Shown here piece after piece: positions 1 through 9,269 of a DNA stretch of 64,000 bases. Every line of letters begins with the position of its first letter. Position 1 is the first letter of the stretch. Below the pieces are notes generated by a model that was not told the DNA's origin, did not search any database, and worked only from the letters and a program-made list of their open reading frames with translations. The position numbers and the translations under genes are program-made. Source of the DNA: Bacillus sp. CH140a_4T (GTDB lineage Bacteria; Bacillota; Bacilli; Bacillales; Bacillaceae_G); the NCBI RefSeq assembly GCF_008923725.1, contig NZ_WBPF01000005.1, positions 604,293 through 668,292 on the forward strand. The letters are read 5' to 3'.

Positions 1-1
1 A

Positions 2-388
2 ACAATTTCACCTCAAACTCTTGCTAATCTTGCTCTAGTCAATTTTAGCACTGGAGCTGTTCTATTAAACAATGTTTTATTTGATGGAATTTCCACATTT
101 ACAATTCAAGTGCCTGGTACTTATTATTTTATTGGTGCACTAATGACTTCTGCAAGTCAAGCAGGACCTGTTGGAGTATCTATATCTCTTAATAATCTTG
201 CTCCAGGCTTGGATGGAGCAAATTATGGAACTGCAGCAGGCCAAGAAGTTGTTGCTTTTGGATTTCTTCAAGTCGTTGCTGGGGATACAATTACTCTTAT
301 TAATGTTAGTGGGCAGCCCATTACGATAGGAGGTAGTACAGGTAGTAATCAACCAGCCGCTCGATTGTCTTTTTTCAAAATCTCATAA
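2..388 (+). CDS. C-terminal domain of a BclA-type exosporium protein (partial, runs off left edge)
   Basis: The frame is open from base 2 to the stop at 386-388. The visible 128 residues form a beta-rich, Gly/Ala/Thr-rich domain containing FTIQVPGTYYFIGALM and ending in LSFFKIS. This resembles the TNF/C1q-like trimerising head of B. cereus group BclA-family spore-surface glycoproteins. The collagen-like region and exosporium leader would lie to the left and are not seen. GTG at 110 is internal, not the start. A hairpin terminator follows. The family call rests on pattern only; another jelly-roll surface protein is possible. Confidence 0.7.
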   Translation, partial: TISPQTLANLALVNFSTGAVLLNNVLFDGISTFTIQVPGTYYFIGALMTSASQAGPVGVSISLNNLAPGLDGANYGTAAGQEVVAFGFLQVVAGDTITLINVSGQPITIGGSTGSNQPAARLSFFKIS

Positions 389-406
389 GACTTAATTTTG
401 TGAACG

Positions 407-444
407 AAAAGTCCATTCAGGCTGTTTCTGAAGGGACTTTTTTT
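407..444 (+). terminator. Rho-independent terminator of the exosporium gene
   Basis: AAAAGTCC pairs with GGACTTTT and an inner TTCAG/CTGAA extends the stem; a run of T follows. Confidence 0.85.
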
Positions 445-487
445 ATAGGTTTAGAGATACATTGACTGCTGATAATGAGAATTATGT

Positions 488-527
488 AAATAAGCTGCCC
501 ATATGGGCAGCTTATTGGATTTTTTCA
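488..527. terminator. Perfect palindrome between convergent genes
   Basis: ATAAGCTGCCC and GGGCAGCTTAT are separated by 4 bases, with TTTTTT about 8 bases downstream on the + strand. It may end the minus-strand PepSY transcript as well, though the U-run is poor on that side. Confidence 0.6.
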
Positions 528-557
528 AATACGTGATATTTTATTTGTCGATATTTT

Positions 558-887
558 TTAATCTTCTTTATCGATTTCTATTGTACCTGTTCTAGCACTA
601 ACCTTTAAAATATTTAACAGATTATCAGGTGTCTTAATTTCCACTTCATATTCAAATTTAGATTGTGCTAAGCTGTCATCTTCTAATTCGAATTCTTTTT
701 TCACATTAATAATTTCTCCATTTGTATGCGTTAAAGAAATTTCACGAACTTGTTTCTCTGTGTAGTTTTCATTCTTTTTTGCATAATTGTAACCCAAACC
801 ATAATATCCACCAACAATCGCAATACCACTTACTAAAATAGCAATTACACTTATCATTATTTTCTTTTTATGTTTTAACATTTCCAT
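558..887 (-). CDS. Membrane-anchored PepSY-domain protein
   Basis: 109 residues. An N-terminal KHKKK patch and one hydrophobic helix (about residues 9-29) are followed by an extracytoplasmic PepSY-like domain ending in LLNILKVSARTGTIEID. PepSY domains are extracellular modules often found near sensor kinases or peptidases. AAGGAG sits 3 bases before the first ATG and 9 before the third codon's ATG (881), so translation may begin there. It lies 14 bp after the coiled-coil lipoprotein gene, on the same strand, so the two probably form an operon. That operon is divergent from the two-component pair at 1700; a joint envelope-sensing role is inference. Confidence 0.75.
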   Translation of the reverse strand: MEMLKHKKKIMISVIAILVSGIAIVGGYYGLGYNYAKKNENYTEKQVREISLTHTNGEIINVKKEFELEDDSLAQSKFEYEVEIKTPDNLLNILKVSARTGTIEIDKED

Positions 888-901
888 CCACTCCTTAATG
901 A

Positions 902-1372
902 TTAATCATCTATTCCAAATCTTGCTTCAAGTGCATTTTCTGCTTGCTCTAATTGATCTTCCAGCATATCGTGTTCTCTTTCTTGCGCTTTATATTGTTC
1001 AATAGTTATCGTTCCAGCTCGATAATCTGCTTCAAGCTGATTATCAGATAGATCTATTTTGTCATCTAATTGATCAATTTCTTTTTTTGCTGCTAAGTAC
1101 GTACTTAAGTTTTCTTCTTTTGCTCCAACTGGTTTCGTGTTATTTGCCTTTCCAACGATAGATGTGACTTCGTTTTTGAAATCTTGTATTTGCTTCGCAT
1201 CATTCGTAGCAGGCCCTGTTTTGTGTGGTTCTTGTTGTAGTTGAGAACTTTCTTTTTGCAATGTATCATTTTCCACTTTCAGTTGTTGTACTTCTGTATT
1301 GTTATCTGCTTGAGTAGAACAAGCTGTTAAGAATAAACAAGACATTGCTCCAATCAACATCCACTGTCTCAT
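902..1372 (-). CDS. Coiled-coil lipoprotein
   Basis: 156 residues. The start is a type II signal peptide with lipobox LTAC (Cys about residue 18), so the protein should be lipidated and anchored on the outer face of the membrane. The rest is charged and helical, rich in Q, E, K and D, with heptad-like stretches at about residues 28-50 and 90-150. GGAGG lies 8 bases before the ATG. It is the first gene of the leftward pair with the PepSY protein and is divergent from an OmpR-type two-component system. I do not recognise a specific family. Confidence 0.8.
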   Translation of the reverse strand: MRQWMLIGAMSCLFLTACSTQADNNTEVQQLKVENDTLQKESSQLQQEPHKTGPATNDAKQIQDFKNEVTSIVGKANNTKPVGAKEENLSTYLAAKKEIDQLDDKIDLSDNQLEADYRAGTITIEQYKAQEREHDMLEDQLEQAENALEARFGIDD

Positions 1373-1451
1373 TCTGTTTTCCTCCCTTTACATGCGCACC
1401 TTATCCTTGCCTTTATATTACTGAACAAACATTAAAGGAAGATTAATGTAC

Positions 1452-1612
1452 AAAAAATAAAGTGAAACTTTAATCAGTGAGGGTTTTATCCATCCCCCAC
1501 TGATTATTAGCCTTCACCAATTGGGCTCTTACAGGCAGCCCGACTCCCCCTAACTCTCTCGCATTCGCCGAATTTTGAGGGAGGAGTCTTACTGCCCGTT
1601 AATGCGAGATAA
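1452..1612. repeat. Dispersed structured intergenic repeat, copy A (bcr-like)
   Basis: The start (ATAAAGTGAAACTTTAATC) and end (TTACTGCCCGTTA) match, in reverse orientation, the repeat at 22815-22978. An AATCAGTG/CACTGATT stem is kept in both. Size and structure fit the bcr elements of the B. cereus group. The exact class is not assignable by eye. Confidence 0.65.
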
Positions 1613-1699
1613 AATGATATAATTAAATCGTTTCTAATCTTTCTTTAATGTTTTGTAATTATACTGATACATATTAATAAGAAGAAAAGGAGAATGTTA

Positions 1700-2374
1700 A
1701 TGCGAGTTCTTATTGTCGAAGATGAACAAGACTTACAAAATATATTAGTAAAACGTTTAAACGCAGAACATTATAGTGTCGATGCATGTGGGAATGGAGA
1801 AGATGCCTTGGATTATATAAACATAGCTACTTACGATTTGATTGTGCTTGACATTATGATTCCCGGAATAAATGGTTTGCAAGTATTACAAAGATTACGT
1901 GCAGACAATAATATAACTCCTGTCTTGCTTCTTACAGCTAAAGATACAATTGATGATCGCGTAACAGGACTCGACTTAGGTGCGGACGATTATTTAGTAA
2001 AGCCGTTTGCTTTTGACGAACTGTTAGCAAGAATTCGAGTGTTAATGCGAAGAAATACAGGAAACACATCTAATGTGTTTGAAATCGCTGACCTAGTAGT
2101 AGATTGCAATATGCATAAAGTTACAAGAGGAGACCAGGTTATCGCTCTTTCCAGTAAAGAATTTGCTATTTTAGAATATATGATTCGTAATAAAGAAGTT
2201 GTGTTGACACGAGATAAAATAGAGCAACATGTGTGGAATTACGACTATGAAGGCGGCTCGAATATTATTGATGTTTACGTCCGCTATCTTCGCAAAAAAA
2301 TTGATAGCCAGTTTGAAACGAAGTTAATTCATACAGTACGAGGAACTGGTTACGTATTGCGAGTAGAATCATGA
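1700..2374 (+). CDS. OmpR/PhoB-family response regulator
   Basis: 224 residues from ATG 1700. An ATG at 1694 directly abuts the AAAGGAGA site, whereas 1700 has 6-7 bases of spacing, so I prefer 1700. The receiver domain shows the acidic pair EDE, the phospho-acceptor in DLIVLDIMIPG, and the conserved Thr and Lys in LLLTAKD and LVKPF. A C-terminal winged helix ends in HTVRGTGYVLRV. It overlaps the downstream kinase by 4 bp (ATGA), so they are translationally coupled. It is divergent from the lipoprotein/PepSY operon, a plausible target. Confidence 0.93.
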   Translation: MRVLIVEDEQDLQNILVKRLNAEHYSVDACGNGEDALDYINIATYDLIVLDIMIPGINGLQVLQRLRADNNITPVLLLTAKDTIDDRVTGLDLGADDYLVKPFAFDELLARIRVLMRRNTGNTSNVFEIADLVVDCNMHKVTRGDQVIALSSKEFAILEYMIRNKEVVLTRDKIEQHVWNYDYEGGSNIIDVYVRYLRKKIDSQFETKLIHTVRGTGYVLRVES

Positions 2375-3744
2375 AAAGACTATCAATAAAAATGAGAGTA
2401 ACCCTGTGGTATACGGGGCTAATTGTAATTATTATGGCACTCGTGTTAGCTTTTATTTTAACCTCTTCAGATAAAGTTTTGCTTTTTAATATGAAAGATC
2501 AATTGAAGAGCACAGTAAAAGAAAGCATGGAAGATATCGAATATAAGCATGGACAATTAAAAATGGACGATGATTTTGAAACCTTTGAAGATGGAGTAAA
2601 TATCATCATTTTTAATAAACAAGGTGAGCTGCTGGCAGGAAATAGTCCAACAAACTTTAATAAAAAAATATCGCTTAAATCCGATGAAATACAAACCATT
2701 AAAGACGGTAATAAAGAATGGATTGTATATGATTTTCTCCATAATGCAGGCGGCGATGAGCAAGTCTGGATTCGTGGAATAATGACTATGAACCAATTAT
2801 CATCAACGATGAATACGCTTATTGTAGTAACACTCATCTCGTTTCCATTACTTATTCTCATTGCGGCAGTGGGAGGATATTTTATTACGCAAAGAGCGTT
2901 TCGGCCTGTGCAACAAATGAGTGATTCAGCTAGTAAAATTAGTGATGGTAAAGACCTTTCGAAGAGAATTCATTTACAAGGTTCACCGAAAGACGAAATG
3001 TATCATTTAGCACAAACCTTTGACAAAATGTTTGAGCGATTGGAGACATCATTTGAAAGTGAAAAACAATTTACATCTGACGCATCTCATGAATTAAGAA
3101 CACCAACATCTGTTATTATTTCGCAATGCGAATACGCATTATCGCAGAGGAATAATCCGAAAGAAATGGAAGAATCGTTAGAAGTAATTTTAAAGCAATC
3201 ACGTAAAATGTCCGCGCTACTATCCCAACTCTTATTATTAGCAAGAGCTGACCAAGGAAACCATAATACTTTCCAATTTGAATGTATCAATATGAGTGAG
3301 TTAACGGAAATCGTTGTAGAAGAGCTTTCATTAATGATTCAAGAAGCTTCGATTGATATCACAACTCATATAGAGGAAGACTTGTTTATGAAAGCAGATC
3401 AAACATTGATGATGCGTTTATTAATGAATTTACTAACGAATGCGATTGCTTATAGCAAAGCGAACGGAACTGTGAATGTACAACTGTTCTGTGATGAAAC
3501 CAACATAATAGGTAAAGTCTCCGATAATGGCATAGGCATCAGCGAGCAACATATTACGAAAATATGGGACCGCTTCTATCGAGTTGACGCAGCACGAACA
3601 TCTTCAAACATCGGAAACACAGGTTTAGGATTGTCGATGGTAAAATGGATTGTCGAACTACACGGAGGAGAAATTACGGTTGAAAGTGAATTAGGAGAAG
3701 GTAGTACTTTTACCTTTAAACTACCAATTGAAAAACAAGCATAA
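2371..3744 (+). CDS. OmpR-type sensor histidine kinase
   Basis: 457 residues. Membrane helices lie at about 12-30 and 150-172 and flank an extracytoplasmic sensor of about 120 residues. A HAMP linker follows (about 173-225), then the dimerisation domain with H240 in DASHELRTP, and an HATPase domain with N box (LLTNAIAY), G1 (DNGIGI) and G2 (GNTGLGLSM). It should phosphorylate the regulator it overlaps by 4 bp. The ligand is unknown. A TnpB-type element begins about 47 bp after the stop codon. Confidence 0.93.
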   Translation: MKRLSIKMRVTLWYTGLIVIIMALVLAFILTSSDKVLLFNMKDQLKSTVKESMEDIEYKHGQLKMDDDFETFEDGVNIIIFNKQGELLAGNSPTNFNKKISLKSDEIQTIKDGNKEWIVYDFLHNAGGDEQVWIRGIMTMNQLSSTMNTLIVVTLISFPLLILIAAVGGYFITQRAFRPVQQMSDSASKISDGKDLSKRIHLQGSPKDEMYHLAQTFDKMFERLETSFESEKQFTSDASHELRTPTSVIISQCEYALSQRNNPKEMEESLEVILKQSRKMSALLSQLLLLARADQGNHNTFQFECINMSELTEIVVEELSLMIQEASIDITTHIEEDLFMKADQTLMMRLLMNLLTNAIAYSKANGTVNVQLFCDETNIIGKVSDNGIGISEQHITKIWDRFYRVDAARTSSNIGNTGLGLSMVKWIVELHGGEITVESELGEGSTFTFKLPIEKQA

Positions 3745-3790
3745 TGTATGAATGTTTGTAGCTCCAGAATGAAGATTCTTCAATCCTTAT

Positions 3791-3905
3791 TTGAACTACC
3801 CCCACTTAACACTCTAACGAGCTGTTTGAAGTGGGGGATTCCTACGAACACCAAGGTATCCCTCAGTTTTATGAGTAGGCAATCCCCGTAATCCCTACGG
3901 TTAGG
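3791..3905 (-). ncRNA. Right end and probable omega-RNA 3' part of the TnpB element
   Basis: Reading on the minus strand, tnpB is followed by a 9-bp stem (CCCCCACTT at 3799-3807 pairs with AAGTGGGGG at 3829-3837) and then TAGTTCA. This is the usual IS200/IS605 right-end layout, where the guide (omega) RNA scaffold overlaps the tnpB 3' end and the guide lies just past the element. The unrelated-length element at 15702-16042 ends in the same way. The RNA's 5' limit is not defined here. Confidence 0.6.
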
Positions 3906-4996
3906 AGCCTTATGGCCTCTTTTCTCAGATTTTCGGCTGCATTCACATCTCTATCATGATATATACCACAAGAAGGACACTTCCATTCACGCAGGTTCAG
4001 GCTTTTCACATCTTTATTTTTGTAGTCGCAATGCGAACAAGTTTGGGAACTAGCGAATGTTTTCGACACCACAATCACTTGTTTCCCATACCAGCATGCC
4101 TTATACAACAACATCGCTTTGAATTGTGACCATTATACTTCTTGAATCGCTTTCGCTAGTTTGTGATTCTGTAACATATTCGATACTTGCAAATCTTCTA
4201 TCCCAATCACATCGTGGTTTTTGATGATCCTTGTAGAGAGTTTTTGCAAGTAATCCGTTCTTGCATTTTTGATTCGTTCATGAATACGAGCGACTTTAAT
4301 TCGCTGTTTATGCCAATTCGCTCCGCCTTTTGTACGTCTAGATAGAATACGCTGGGCATGAGCGAGTTTCTTTTCTAATACCCGAGACCATTTTGGATTA
4401 CCGAATACCTCACCTGTTGAAAGAATAGCAAAGTTTTTCACACCAATATCTATACCAACAGCGGAATCGGTCTTCGGCAATTCTTGTACTTTCGCTTCAG
4501 CAAGAATCGAGACAAAATATTTTCCACTTGGATTCCTTCTGACAGTAGCACTCAAAATTCGTCCTTCTACCTCACAACTTTTGACAAATTTAACAAGACC
4601 AAGTTTCGGTAACTTCAATTTATTATCTATAATCGCAATGTTTCCATTTGTATGTTTCGTTGTATAGGATTGGACTTTATTGTTCTTCGATTTAAACCGA
4701 GGTGCTTTGTTTTGTTTTTTGAAGAATCTTGCATACGAGTCAGCGAGTTTGTGAAGAGAAGATTGAAGAGCGATACTGTCCACTTCTTTTAGCCATACAA
4801 ATTCTTTTTTGAGAGTAGGTAATTGCGAAGAACAAGTACCATAGGATAACCCTTTTCCTGTTTCTTTATATCTATCATTCCACTTTTCCAAAAAGTAGTT
4901 AAATACAAATCGTGAACAACCTATTGTTTTCGTAATAGCTATTTTTTGTTCTAAACTAGGATAGATCCGAAACTGATACGCTTTATGGATAAGCAC
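3869..4996 (-). pseudogene. tnpB: TnpB (IS200/IS605 OrfB, RuvC-type guided nuclease) interrupted by one stop codon
   Basis: The frame runs from GTG 4996 (GAGGTG 8 bases upstream) to 3869, 375 codons, normal for TnpB. It is broken only by TAA at codon 288 (4133-4135), between KAIQEV and [12 protein letters not shown]. Relatives have Ser there, so a TCA to TAA change would explain it. All nuclease parts survive: RuvC-I D183 (GIDIGVKNFA), RuvC-II E267 (GIEDLQ), a zinc ribbon of two CxxC pairs, and RuvC-III in [10 protein letters not shown]. No tnpA is nearby, so this is an IS1341-like, TnpB-only element. Suppression or a re-initiated second half is possible but unproven. Confidence 0.85.
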
Positions 4997-5472
4997 CGCT
5001 TTTCACCTCACTTCCTTTTTTTATTTGTTTACAATCTTTTTCACGATACGTATGAGAACGATACCATGATATAGCAAAAAATACTAATCACGTATCATTT
5101 CTTCTCTTTTGTCGAAAGTCCTCTGTCCCTTTCAAAAAAAATATACAAATGAAAGAACTTTTACAATGAAACCATTTCGTCGATGTAAAAATGCCTCGGA
5201 GCTATAACATTTTCTTTCTATAGGAACGAACTGATTAGAATACCGGTACCTCATACTGATTCTTCACCAAAAAGAACCTTTAGGCTTTTTCCTAACCGTC
5301 ATTCAGCTCCCACTTACTCATTGGACCATGTCCTATCCATTCCTTGAGGTGGAAGTTTTCTGTCGAGAAATGATAAAAGTAATCGACGCATTTTAAACAG
5401 CATCGATTTTATCATGTTGAGCAACCTGCTCTGTTAAGTTGATATGCATATGGAAAAAACTATCGAAATAAA
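4997..5472. other. Gene-free stretch with a possible decayed IS end
   Basis: No frame here looks coding. The left end of the TnpB element should fall in the first 100 bases but I cannot place it. An imperfect inverted repeat (5370-5389 with 5400-5415) is followed by TTAAGTTGATATGCATA (5434-5450), which resembles the inverted ends I recall for IS231 elements. That link is weak, as no transposase remnant was recognised. Confidence 0.3.
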
Positions 5473-5500
5473 ACCCCAGAAATCCAAAGGTCTCTGGGGC
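5473..5500 (-). terminator. Terminator of the small membrane protein gene
   Basis: CCCCAGA (5474-5480) pairs with TCTGGGG (5493-5499), with TTTTATTT following on the minus strand. Confidence 0.75.
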
Positions 5501-5504
5501 TTCA

Positions 5505-5720
5505 TTATATATTTAGCTCTTTTTGCTTTTTGTTTTGTTTATGTCTATGCAGCAATTTTCGGCTTATGAGAGAAATCAGTAATAAGATCAGTATTAGTAC
5601 GAAAATTTGCATAAATGATAAATCAAAATATTTAGCACCTGTAACGATTAAAAGTGTAGAAATCGTACCTTTTACAATGAAAAAAATAATAATCCATAAT
5701 CCGCCTTTTTTCCAGTTCAT
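5505..5720 (-). CDS. Small two-helix membrane protein, unknown function
   Basis: 71 residues. Two hydrophobic helices (about 8-28 and 36-54) are followed by a basic tail (RKLLHRHKQNKKQKE). AGGAAAGGG lies about 10 bases before the ATG and a terminator follows directly, so it is a single-gene unit. The family is not recognised. The positive tail suggests a cytoplasmic C-terminus. Confidence 0.55.
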   Translation of the reverse strand: MNWKKGGLWIIIFFIVKGTISTLLIVTGAKYFDLSFMQIFVLILILLLISLISRKLLHRHKQNKKQKELNI

Positions 5721-5950
5721 TTTTTATATTACCCTTTCCTACTTTTTAATTCTTAAATGGGACACCTTAATTAAAATCTATTATATTAGTAAACTTTTTC
5801 ATAAAAATCATATACAATTACATGCGACGATTCCATCATAAATGAAAATGATATTCAGTGTCAATTTTATTGACTATTTGAATACCTGTTTCTTCATCTC
5901 AATCTCTTTCTACTTTGTTTCTTATAAGTAATAAACTCTTGTCTTCAAAC

Positions 5951-6007
5951 AAAAAACACCTCCATTGAATGTACATACTTCGTATGCAAATTCAAGAGGT
6001 GTTTTTT
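5951..6007. terminator. Strong terminator downstream of the L,D-transpeptidase
   Basis: AAAAAACACCTC (5951-5962) pairs with GAGGTGTTTTTT (5996-6007), with a further inner stem; it should work in both directions. Confidence 0.85.
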
Positions 6008-6064
6008 CATATACCATCAGGTAAGATTTCCCGCTTTATTTATTTCTTAATACGTAGCTATTTT

Positions 6065-7510
6065 CTAGTACACAATAACTGGATCATATGTGTTCAAACT
6101 ATCATACACAGTTTTTGCAACGTTAGGCAGAAGGTTTACACACCCACCTGATCCCCCTGTTACATAAGCATTATTTCCCCAGTCTTTTCGCCAGCCTGCA
6201 TCATGGAATCCTTGACCGCTATTTGTGAATGGAACCCAGTAATCTACTTTCACTGCATAATCAGCTTTCCCTACTGCGCTTCCTCTCAGCGTGTATGGTG
6301 TTCGTTTATATAAAACATACCACACACCTGGTGATGTATCTTCACCCGTGCTATGTTTACCCGTTACTACATTGGTTGTGACTACTAATTTCCCATCTTT
6401 ATAAATCCAAATTTGTTGATCTGCAATGGAAACTTCTGCATATGTGTCTCCGATGCCATTATTCGATGTTGTTTTATAGCCGATCCCTTCCTTCTCCCAA
6501 CCATTCCCGTGAATATTAGAAGCAGAAAGCGATTTCTCGCCTTTCTCAAAGGCTTGTTGAACTTGTTTTGTTTCTTTTTCCACATCTAGTGCCCAGCCAT
6601 ATCCTTGTCCCTTTACTGAAATAACCGAGCCAGAATGTGTTTTAAAAGCGAAGTCTTTATGTAATGTAGATTTAACCTTATTAATTTCAGTAATCTTATT
6701 CTTAATGTCGCTCGCATCGATTGTCACTTTCATATCCTTTGACATAGACGCATTTTGAATGAAATCTTTCGCTTTTAATGAGTACACTTCATCCTGCACT
6801 TTATAATCAACAGACTGCTGAAGAAGATTCTGTAATGCTTTCTCTTCTTTTTTGATGATTGGATCGTCTTCTTTAATAGGTTGTATGTATGCAGACTTTA
6901 AATGAATTTCGCTTTTATGCTTCTGCTTGTCGTAATTTTTTAGTAGATTCGTAACGTCATACTGTTTTCCATCAACGCTCTTCGAAATTACAACTTTTCC
7001 TTGTTCAAGCTTCGCCATAGCATCTTGAGGCGCTTTTAAATTTTCATTCATAGAAACAAGCTTTTCTTCTACAAGTTTTTTCATCGTTTCACTACGATAC
7101 TGATCCGCTTCTTTCGGTAACAATGAATAATCTTTTTCCTTTGAGGAAGGGAAAAATGTCCACTGGCTTTTTAATAATTTCTTAACTTGTGGCAAATCTT
7201 TTTCCGTCAGTTCCGTTTTTGTATCTTGTTCATCTAAAATTTGTTGTTGATCAATATAGACTTTATTTGCAAGTCCAGATGTTTTTAATTCCTGTATTGC
7301 CTGATCAGCGCTCAAACCACCGACTTTTGTATCATTAATCGTAACATTTGAATTGAAGTGAGTTGCTTGATAATAACTCATTCCCCCAACGAGAAGTGCA
7401 ATTACACCGCCACCCGCTGCGATAAGTTTCCAATTTGTAAAACGTTTTTTTGATCTTACCCGTTTTTTCTCAACTTCTTCAACAGATTCATTTACTGTAT
7501 TATTGTTCAT
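6065..7510 (-). CDS. Membrane-anchored L,D-transpeptidase (YkuD domain)
   Basis: 481 residues from ATG 7510 (GGGGGAAAG upstream); the frame opens 10 codons earlier without a ribosome site. A short Lys/Arg-rich cytoplasmic tail and one helix (about 26-48) are followed by about 280 residues like the putative peptidoglycan-binding repeats of VanW/YkuD proteins. The YkuD catalytic domain at the C-terminus holds H436 (GFHDAGW) and C457 (GGSGGCVN). Such enzymes form 3-3 peptidoglycan cross-links or attach proteins to the wall. It is monocistronic with a strong terminator. Confidence 0.92.
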   Translation of the reverse strand: MNNNTVNESVEEVEKKRVRSKKRFTNWKLIAAGGGVIALLVGGMSYYQATHFNSNVTINDTKVGGLSADQAIQELKTSGLANKVYIDQQQILDEQDTKTELTEKDLPQVKKLLKSQWTFFPSSKEKDYSLLPKEADQYRSETMKKLVEEKLVSMNENLKAPQDAMAKLEQGKVVISKSVDGKQYDVTNLLKNYDKQKHKSEIHLKSAYIQPIKEDDPIIKKEEKALQNLLQQSVDYKVQDEVYSLKAKDFIQNASMSKDMKVTIDASDIKNKITEINKVKSTLHKDFAFKTHSGSVISVKGQGYGWALDVEKETKQVQQAFEKGEKSLSASNIHGNGWEKEGIGYKTTSNNGIGDTYAEVSIADQQIWIYKDGKLVVTTNVVTGKHSTGEDTSPGVWYVLYKRTPYTLRGSAVGKADYAVKVDYWVPFTNSGQGFHDAGWRKDWGNNAYVTGGSGGCVNLLPNVAKTVYDSLNTYDPVIVY

Positions 7511-7699
7511 CAATCTTTCCCCCGTATACATAAACGTCAATTGATTTTAAACCAAAACCATTGAATAGTGTACCTTATTTTTCCTAAAATTTCATTGTTT
7601 TTAACCAGATTTTAACTCATTTAATTGTTTAAAGTAGATTTTTTAATAGAAAGATATATAAAGATGGTAAATAAAGCGAAAAAGAACCATAACAATCGA

Positions 7700-7775
7700 G
7701 CTATTAAGTGCCCCTCGCATTCGCCGAGTTTTGAAGAACGATACTACTTAACTTGATAAAATAATTTTCGAATGG
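7700..7775. repeat. Partial or divergent relative of the bcr-like repeat
   Basis: CTCGCATTCGCCGAGTTTTGAA and a following GATAAAATAA match the second half of the repeat at 1452-1612 (about 20 of 22 bases in the core), while the first half is not recognisable. Confidence 0.4.
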
Positions 7776-7817
7776 TTCAAATTAGAGGAAGGCACCATAG
7801 GATGTCTATTATTTATG

Positions 7818-7870
7818 AAAAATATCCACAAAAAATGGCCTACATGTAGACTCTTTTTTGTGAATATTTT
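7818..7870 (-). terminator. Hairpin downstream of the broken lipoprotein gene
   Basis: AAATATCCACAAAAAA pairs with TTTTTTGTGAATATTT, giving a long A/T-rich stem with a U-run on either strand. Confidence 0.6.
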
Positions 7871-7883
7871 AATGCCGCATATT

Positions 7884-8157
7884 TTATAAGATTAAATGCA
7901 AACCATGCTCCTGCTTTTCGCCAGGTTTCACAACATTTACTATCGGCCTAACTAATTTCACCTTATAAGTTTTATCATCAACAATTTCAAGATTCTTTAA
8001 ACTATTATATATGTTTGTACCACGCTTTATTGATACGTTTAATCTTTACAGGTGTTGAATTTTTAGACTCATCCTTTGTTGTAATCCTATTATTAGAACA
8101 TCCTGCAATAGTGAGACAGCATGTAGCCAATAAAACTAATACTATTAATTTCTTCAA
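7884..8157 (-). pseudogene. Frameshifted small lipoprotein gene
   Basis: A TTG start at 8157 (AGGAG 6 bases before) opens a lipoprotein signal, KKLIVLVLL then LTIAGC, 50 residues in all. The frame stops at 8005. One frame over, the minus strand continues without a stop to 7884 and encodes a plausible remainder (GTNIYNSLKNLEIVDDKTY, then KVKLVRPIVNVVKPGEKQE). The whole span is 274 bases, 1 more than a multiple of 3, so a single-base insertion near 8030 is likely. Intact it would be about 90 residues. No named family was recognised, and a sequencing error is possible. Confidence 0.6.
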
Positions 8158-8453
8158 ATAGCCACTCCTATATAAGGGAAATATTATATTAAGAAAACTA
8201 AACATAACATCGAATCTTTATAAAAACAATATATTTCCTAGTTTTATTATCCATTGGTAGATTACTGAATACCTTAAGGTGCATTAATCCGCTTATACGT
8301 GTAGAACCTCATGCTCATCGAGTCAATGTCCAATTTCCATTTTATCCGATTTTCAATGTTTATTCCAATATAAAAAGATAGCTATTTTTGTAGAAAACTA
8401 ATTATCTCTCAAAATGAAAAATACGAGTTGAATTCTTATAACCTTATATATAT

Positions 8454-8876
8454 TTATTCAGCTAACTTCTCCCCTGTAACAATCTGAAACAAAGTGGCCG
8501 CATTTTTTTCTTCTAATTGAGCGTACCGATTATCTCCCGAGATGATTTCCACTTTATCCTTATTAGGGCTTACCCAAATTTGATACAACACTGCTTTCGC
8601 CTCTATTTTCGGATTTTTAAATTGAAAAATAAAGTGATAATCCGGTGGACGAGACATTTCCACTTTTTTATTCTCAAAAGTAGTATCATTTAATATTTTC
8701 TTTACTTGCATCACTTCATTATTATCTGTCACTACCTTAAAATCTTTATATTCATTATCACCAATATTTTTTTGCACTTCGATTCTTTGTCCTTCATTTC
8801 CTACTACATTTGAACAGCCGGTTATTATGAGTATACAGATGCCAATAAAAACTAGAGACAAATTTCTAAATTTCAT
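8454..8876 (-). CDS. YhfM-like lipoprotein
   Basis: 140 residues. A lipoprotein signal with lipobox ITGC (Cys at residue 21) precedes a compact globular domain including KDFKVVTDNNEVMQVKKILN and PPDYHFIFQFKNPK. Layout and motifs recall B. subtilis YhfM and related small Bacillus lipoproteins of unknown function. AGAGGG precedes the ATG. It stands alone, next to another small, broken lipoprotein gene on the same strand. Confidence 0.7.
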   Translation of the reverse strand: MKFRNLSLVFIGICILIITGCSNVVGNEGQRIEVQKNIGDNEYKDFKVVTDNNEVMQVKKILNDTTFENKKVEMSRPPDYHFIFQFKNPKIEAKAVLYQIWVSPNKDKVEIISGDNRYAQLEEKNAATLFQIVTGEKLAE

Positions 8877-8978
8877 ATTAATACCCTCTTTTCAATACAA
8901 AATATTTTAATTTGTAAAATAAAGGTAATTAATTTAAACTTAAAAATATAAATAATAAAGAGAAAGGAGTGTCGTTCC

Positions 8979-9269
8979 ATGCAGTTACAAACATACACTT
9001 GGAAAAGTTATACGTTTCTCATTGTAAGTATATTCGTTACTATTAATCTCTTTCTCTTCTCACCTATTTTAGACAGAGCTGGAGTAGAATATGTTGTGCT
9101 TTTCGCCTACTTCATATTAACTTCCGCTGTTATAGCGATCATATTAGCAGTCATCTCTTTTTGTAGCCGAGCTGAGAAGAAAATGTTAGCCATTATCGGT
9201 TTATGTTTTACTCTATTTAACACAGCGATCATTTTATTTTTCCTTTGGTTTGGTTACCATTTCACTTAA
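8979..9269 (+). CDS. Small three-helix membrane protein
   Basis: 96 residues with three hydrophobic helices (about 10-28, 37-62, 70-92) and little else. GAAAGGAGTG lies 9 bases before the ATG. The family is not recognised. Its last 4 bases overlap the end of a convergent 32-residue gene. Confidence 0.65.
   Translation: MQLQTYTWKSYTFLIVSIFVTINLFLFSPILDRAGVEYVVLFAYFILTSAVIAIILAVISFCSRAEKKMLAIIGLCFTLFNTAIILFFLWFGYHFT

Noticed and set aside
8290-8400. Minus-strand fragment reading LDIDSMSMRFYTYKRINAP then stop
   Set aside because: Protein-like but without start codon, ribosome site or known family; too short to call.
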